Origin: Phoebastria nigripes
Lineage: Eukaryota > Chordata > Aves > Procellariiformes > Diomedeidae
NCBI GenBank assembly: GCA_035582835.1
Contig: JAYKAV010003110.1
Location: 355,778-419,777, forward strand
DNA length: 64,000 nucleotides
Reading direction: 5' to 3'
The notes beneath the pieces are model-generated. The model was not told where the DNA came from and ran no database searches. It saw only the letters and a list, made by a program, of their open reading frames with translations. Both the position numbers and the translations under genes were made by a program. This document shows, one piece after another, positions 63,629 through 64,000 of this stretch; within the stretch, counting starts at the first letter, position 1, and each line of letters begins with the position of its first letter.

Positions 63629-64000
63629 TCTGCTCACAAATAATTTTAGTAGCATTGATTTAGGGGTATGTCTTTAGTAGTATTTAGAACTGATTGTAAG
63701 GGATATGTCTACATCCAATGTTTGGCTCACATCTGACGTGAGACCTTTGGCTGCAGAAAGCCTCATGATTCTCTCTTGTTTTATACATAGTTGGAAGCCA
63801 CATCTCAGCTGAGAGATGGCTACTAACAGCTTAGATGAACCGAGGAACAGCTGCTTTTGCATACATGATTCTGTGAGCCCTCCTCTTCTTTTCTAATGCA
63901 GTCACTCAGATCAGCTTTAAGTGACCATTGGCTTTACAACCCAGAGTCACATCTTAATCATCTGTATCACAGCCTAGCCACAAGCCTGCAGCAGAGCCAT

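Larger units (their letters stand above)
57435..64000 (+). other. AKAP6: AKAP6 intron after coding exon 3 (incomplete)
   Basis: The donor GTAAGG opens it; no acceptor followed by the next expected peptide (human GFVNKLDEF, from memory) is present up to the window end. Apart from the pyrimidine tract at 57981 and the purine tract at 63585, I see no repeat family, RNA gene or exon in these 6.6 kb. The frames at 61491-62425 are short and overlap on both strands without resemblance to a protein family. Confidence 0.85.

Noticed and set aside
57435..64000. Search for the next AKAP6 exon (continuation of spectrin repeat 1)
   Set aside because: No acceptor followed by a peptide like the expected GFVNKLDEF was found, and none of the short frames in this stretch matches spectrin-repeat sequence.
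1..64000. CRISPR arrays, operons, tRNA/rRNA genes, phage or plasmid modules
   Set aside because: None seen. The composition, spliced gene and repeat types are those of a vertebrate chromosome.

Overview
This window is vertebrate nuclear DNA: AT-rich, with very long introns and no bacterial-style gene packing. Two things point to a bird. The long terminal repeats (LTRs) at 650-1199 and 17531-18070 belong to a family I recognise from bird genomes. I associate it with birds outside the chicken group, but that narrower placement is an inference. Old CR1-like LINE fragments are also present, as expected in birds and other reptiles.

The one cellular gene I can support is AKAP6 (mAKAP, the muscle/neuronal A-kinase anchoring protein of the nuclear envelope), on the + strand. 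Three coding exons are visible: 10883-11206 (coding part of an exon that starts at 10849), 49999-50250 and 55647-57434. All have clean AG/GT splice sites, and every coding junction is phase 0. Together they encode residues 1-788, about a third of the roughly 2,300-residue protein. They cover the N-terminal region, including the PDK1-docking motif and the adenylyl-cyclase-binding region, up to the start of the first spectrin repeat. The remaining spectrin repeats, the calcineurin, ryanodine-receptor and PDE sites and the PKA-RII helix must be encoded to the right of the window. The 5' non-coding exon and promoter were not found; they lie either unseen in 1200-10848 or to the left.

Layout. 1-1199: 3' end of an env-less endogenous retrovirus (end of integrase, short untranslated stretch, 3' LTR). 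1200-10848: upstream or intron 1 sequence with one antisense CR1-like LINE relic. 10849-11206: first coding exon. 11207-49998: a 38.8 kb intron holding a striking C-tract, a CR1-like relic, a 540-bp solo LTR antisense to the gene, several simple repeats and a CTCF-like motif. 49999-50250: second coding exon. 50251-55646: 5.4 kb intron with a sense CR1-like 3' end. 55647-57434: large third coding exon. 57435-64000: intron with nothing recognisable except simple sequence.

I found no new multi-gene system. The observations most worth checking are the conserved internal start for a short mAKAP-beta-like isoform, the antisense LTR promoter with an intact cAMP-response element inside a PKA-scaffold gene, and the strong G-quadruplex/i-motif tract just after the first coding exon. 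Nineteen isolated N bases are scattered through the window. Family assignments come from reading and memory; no database search was run.
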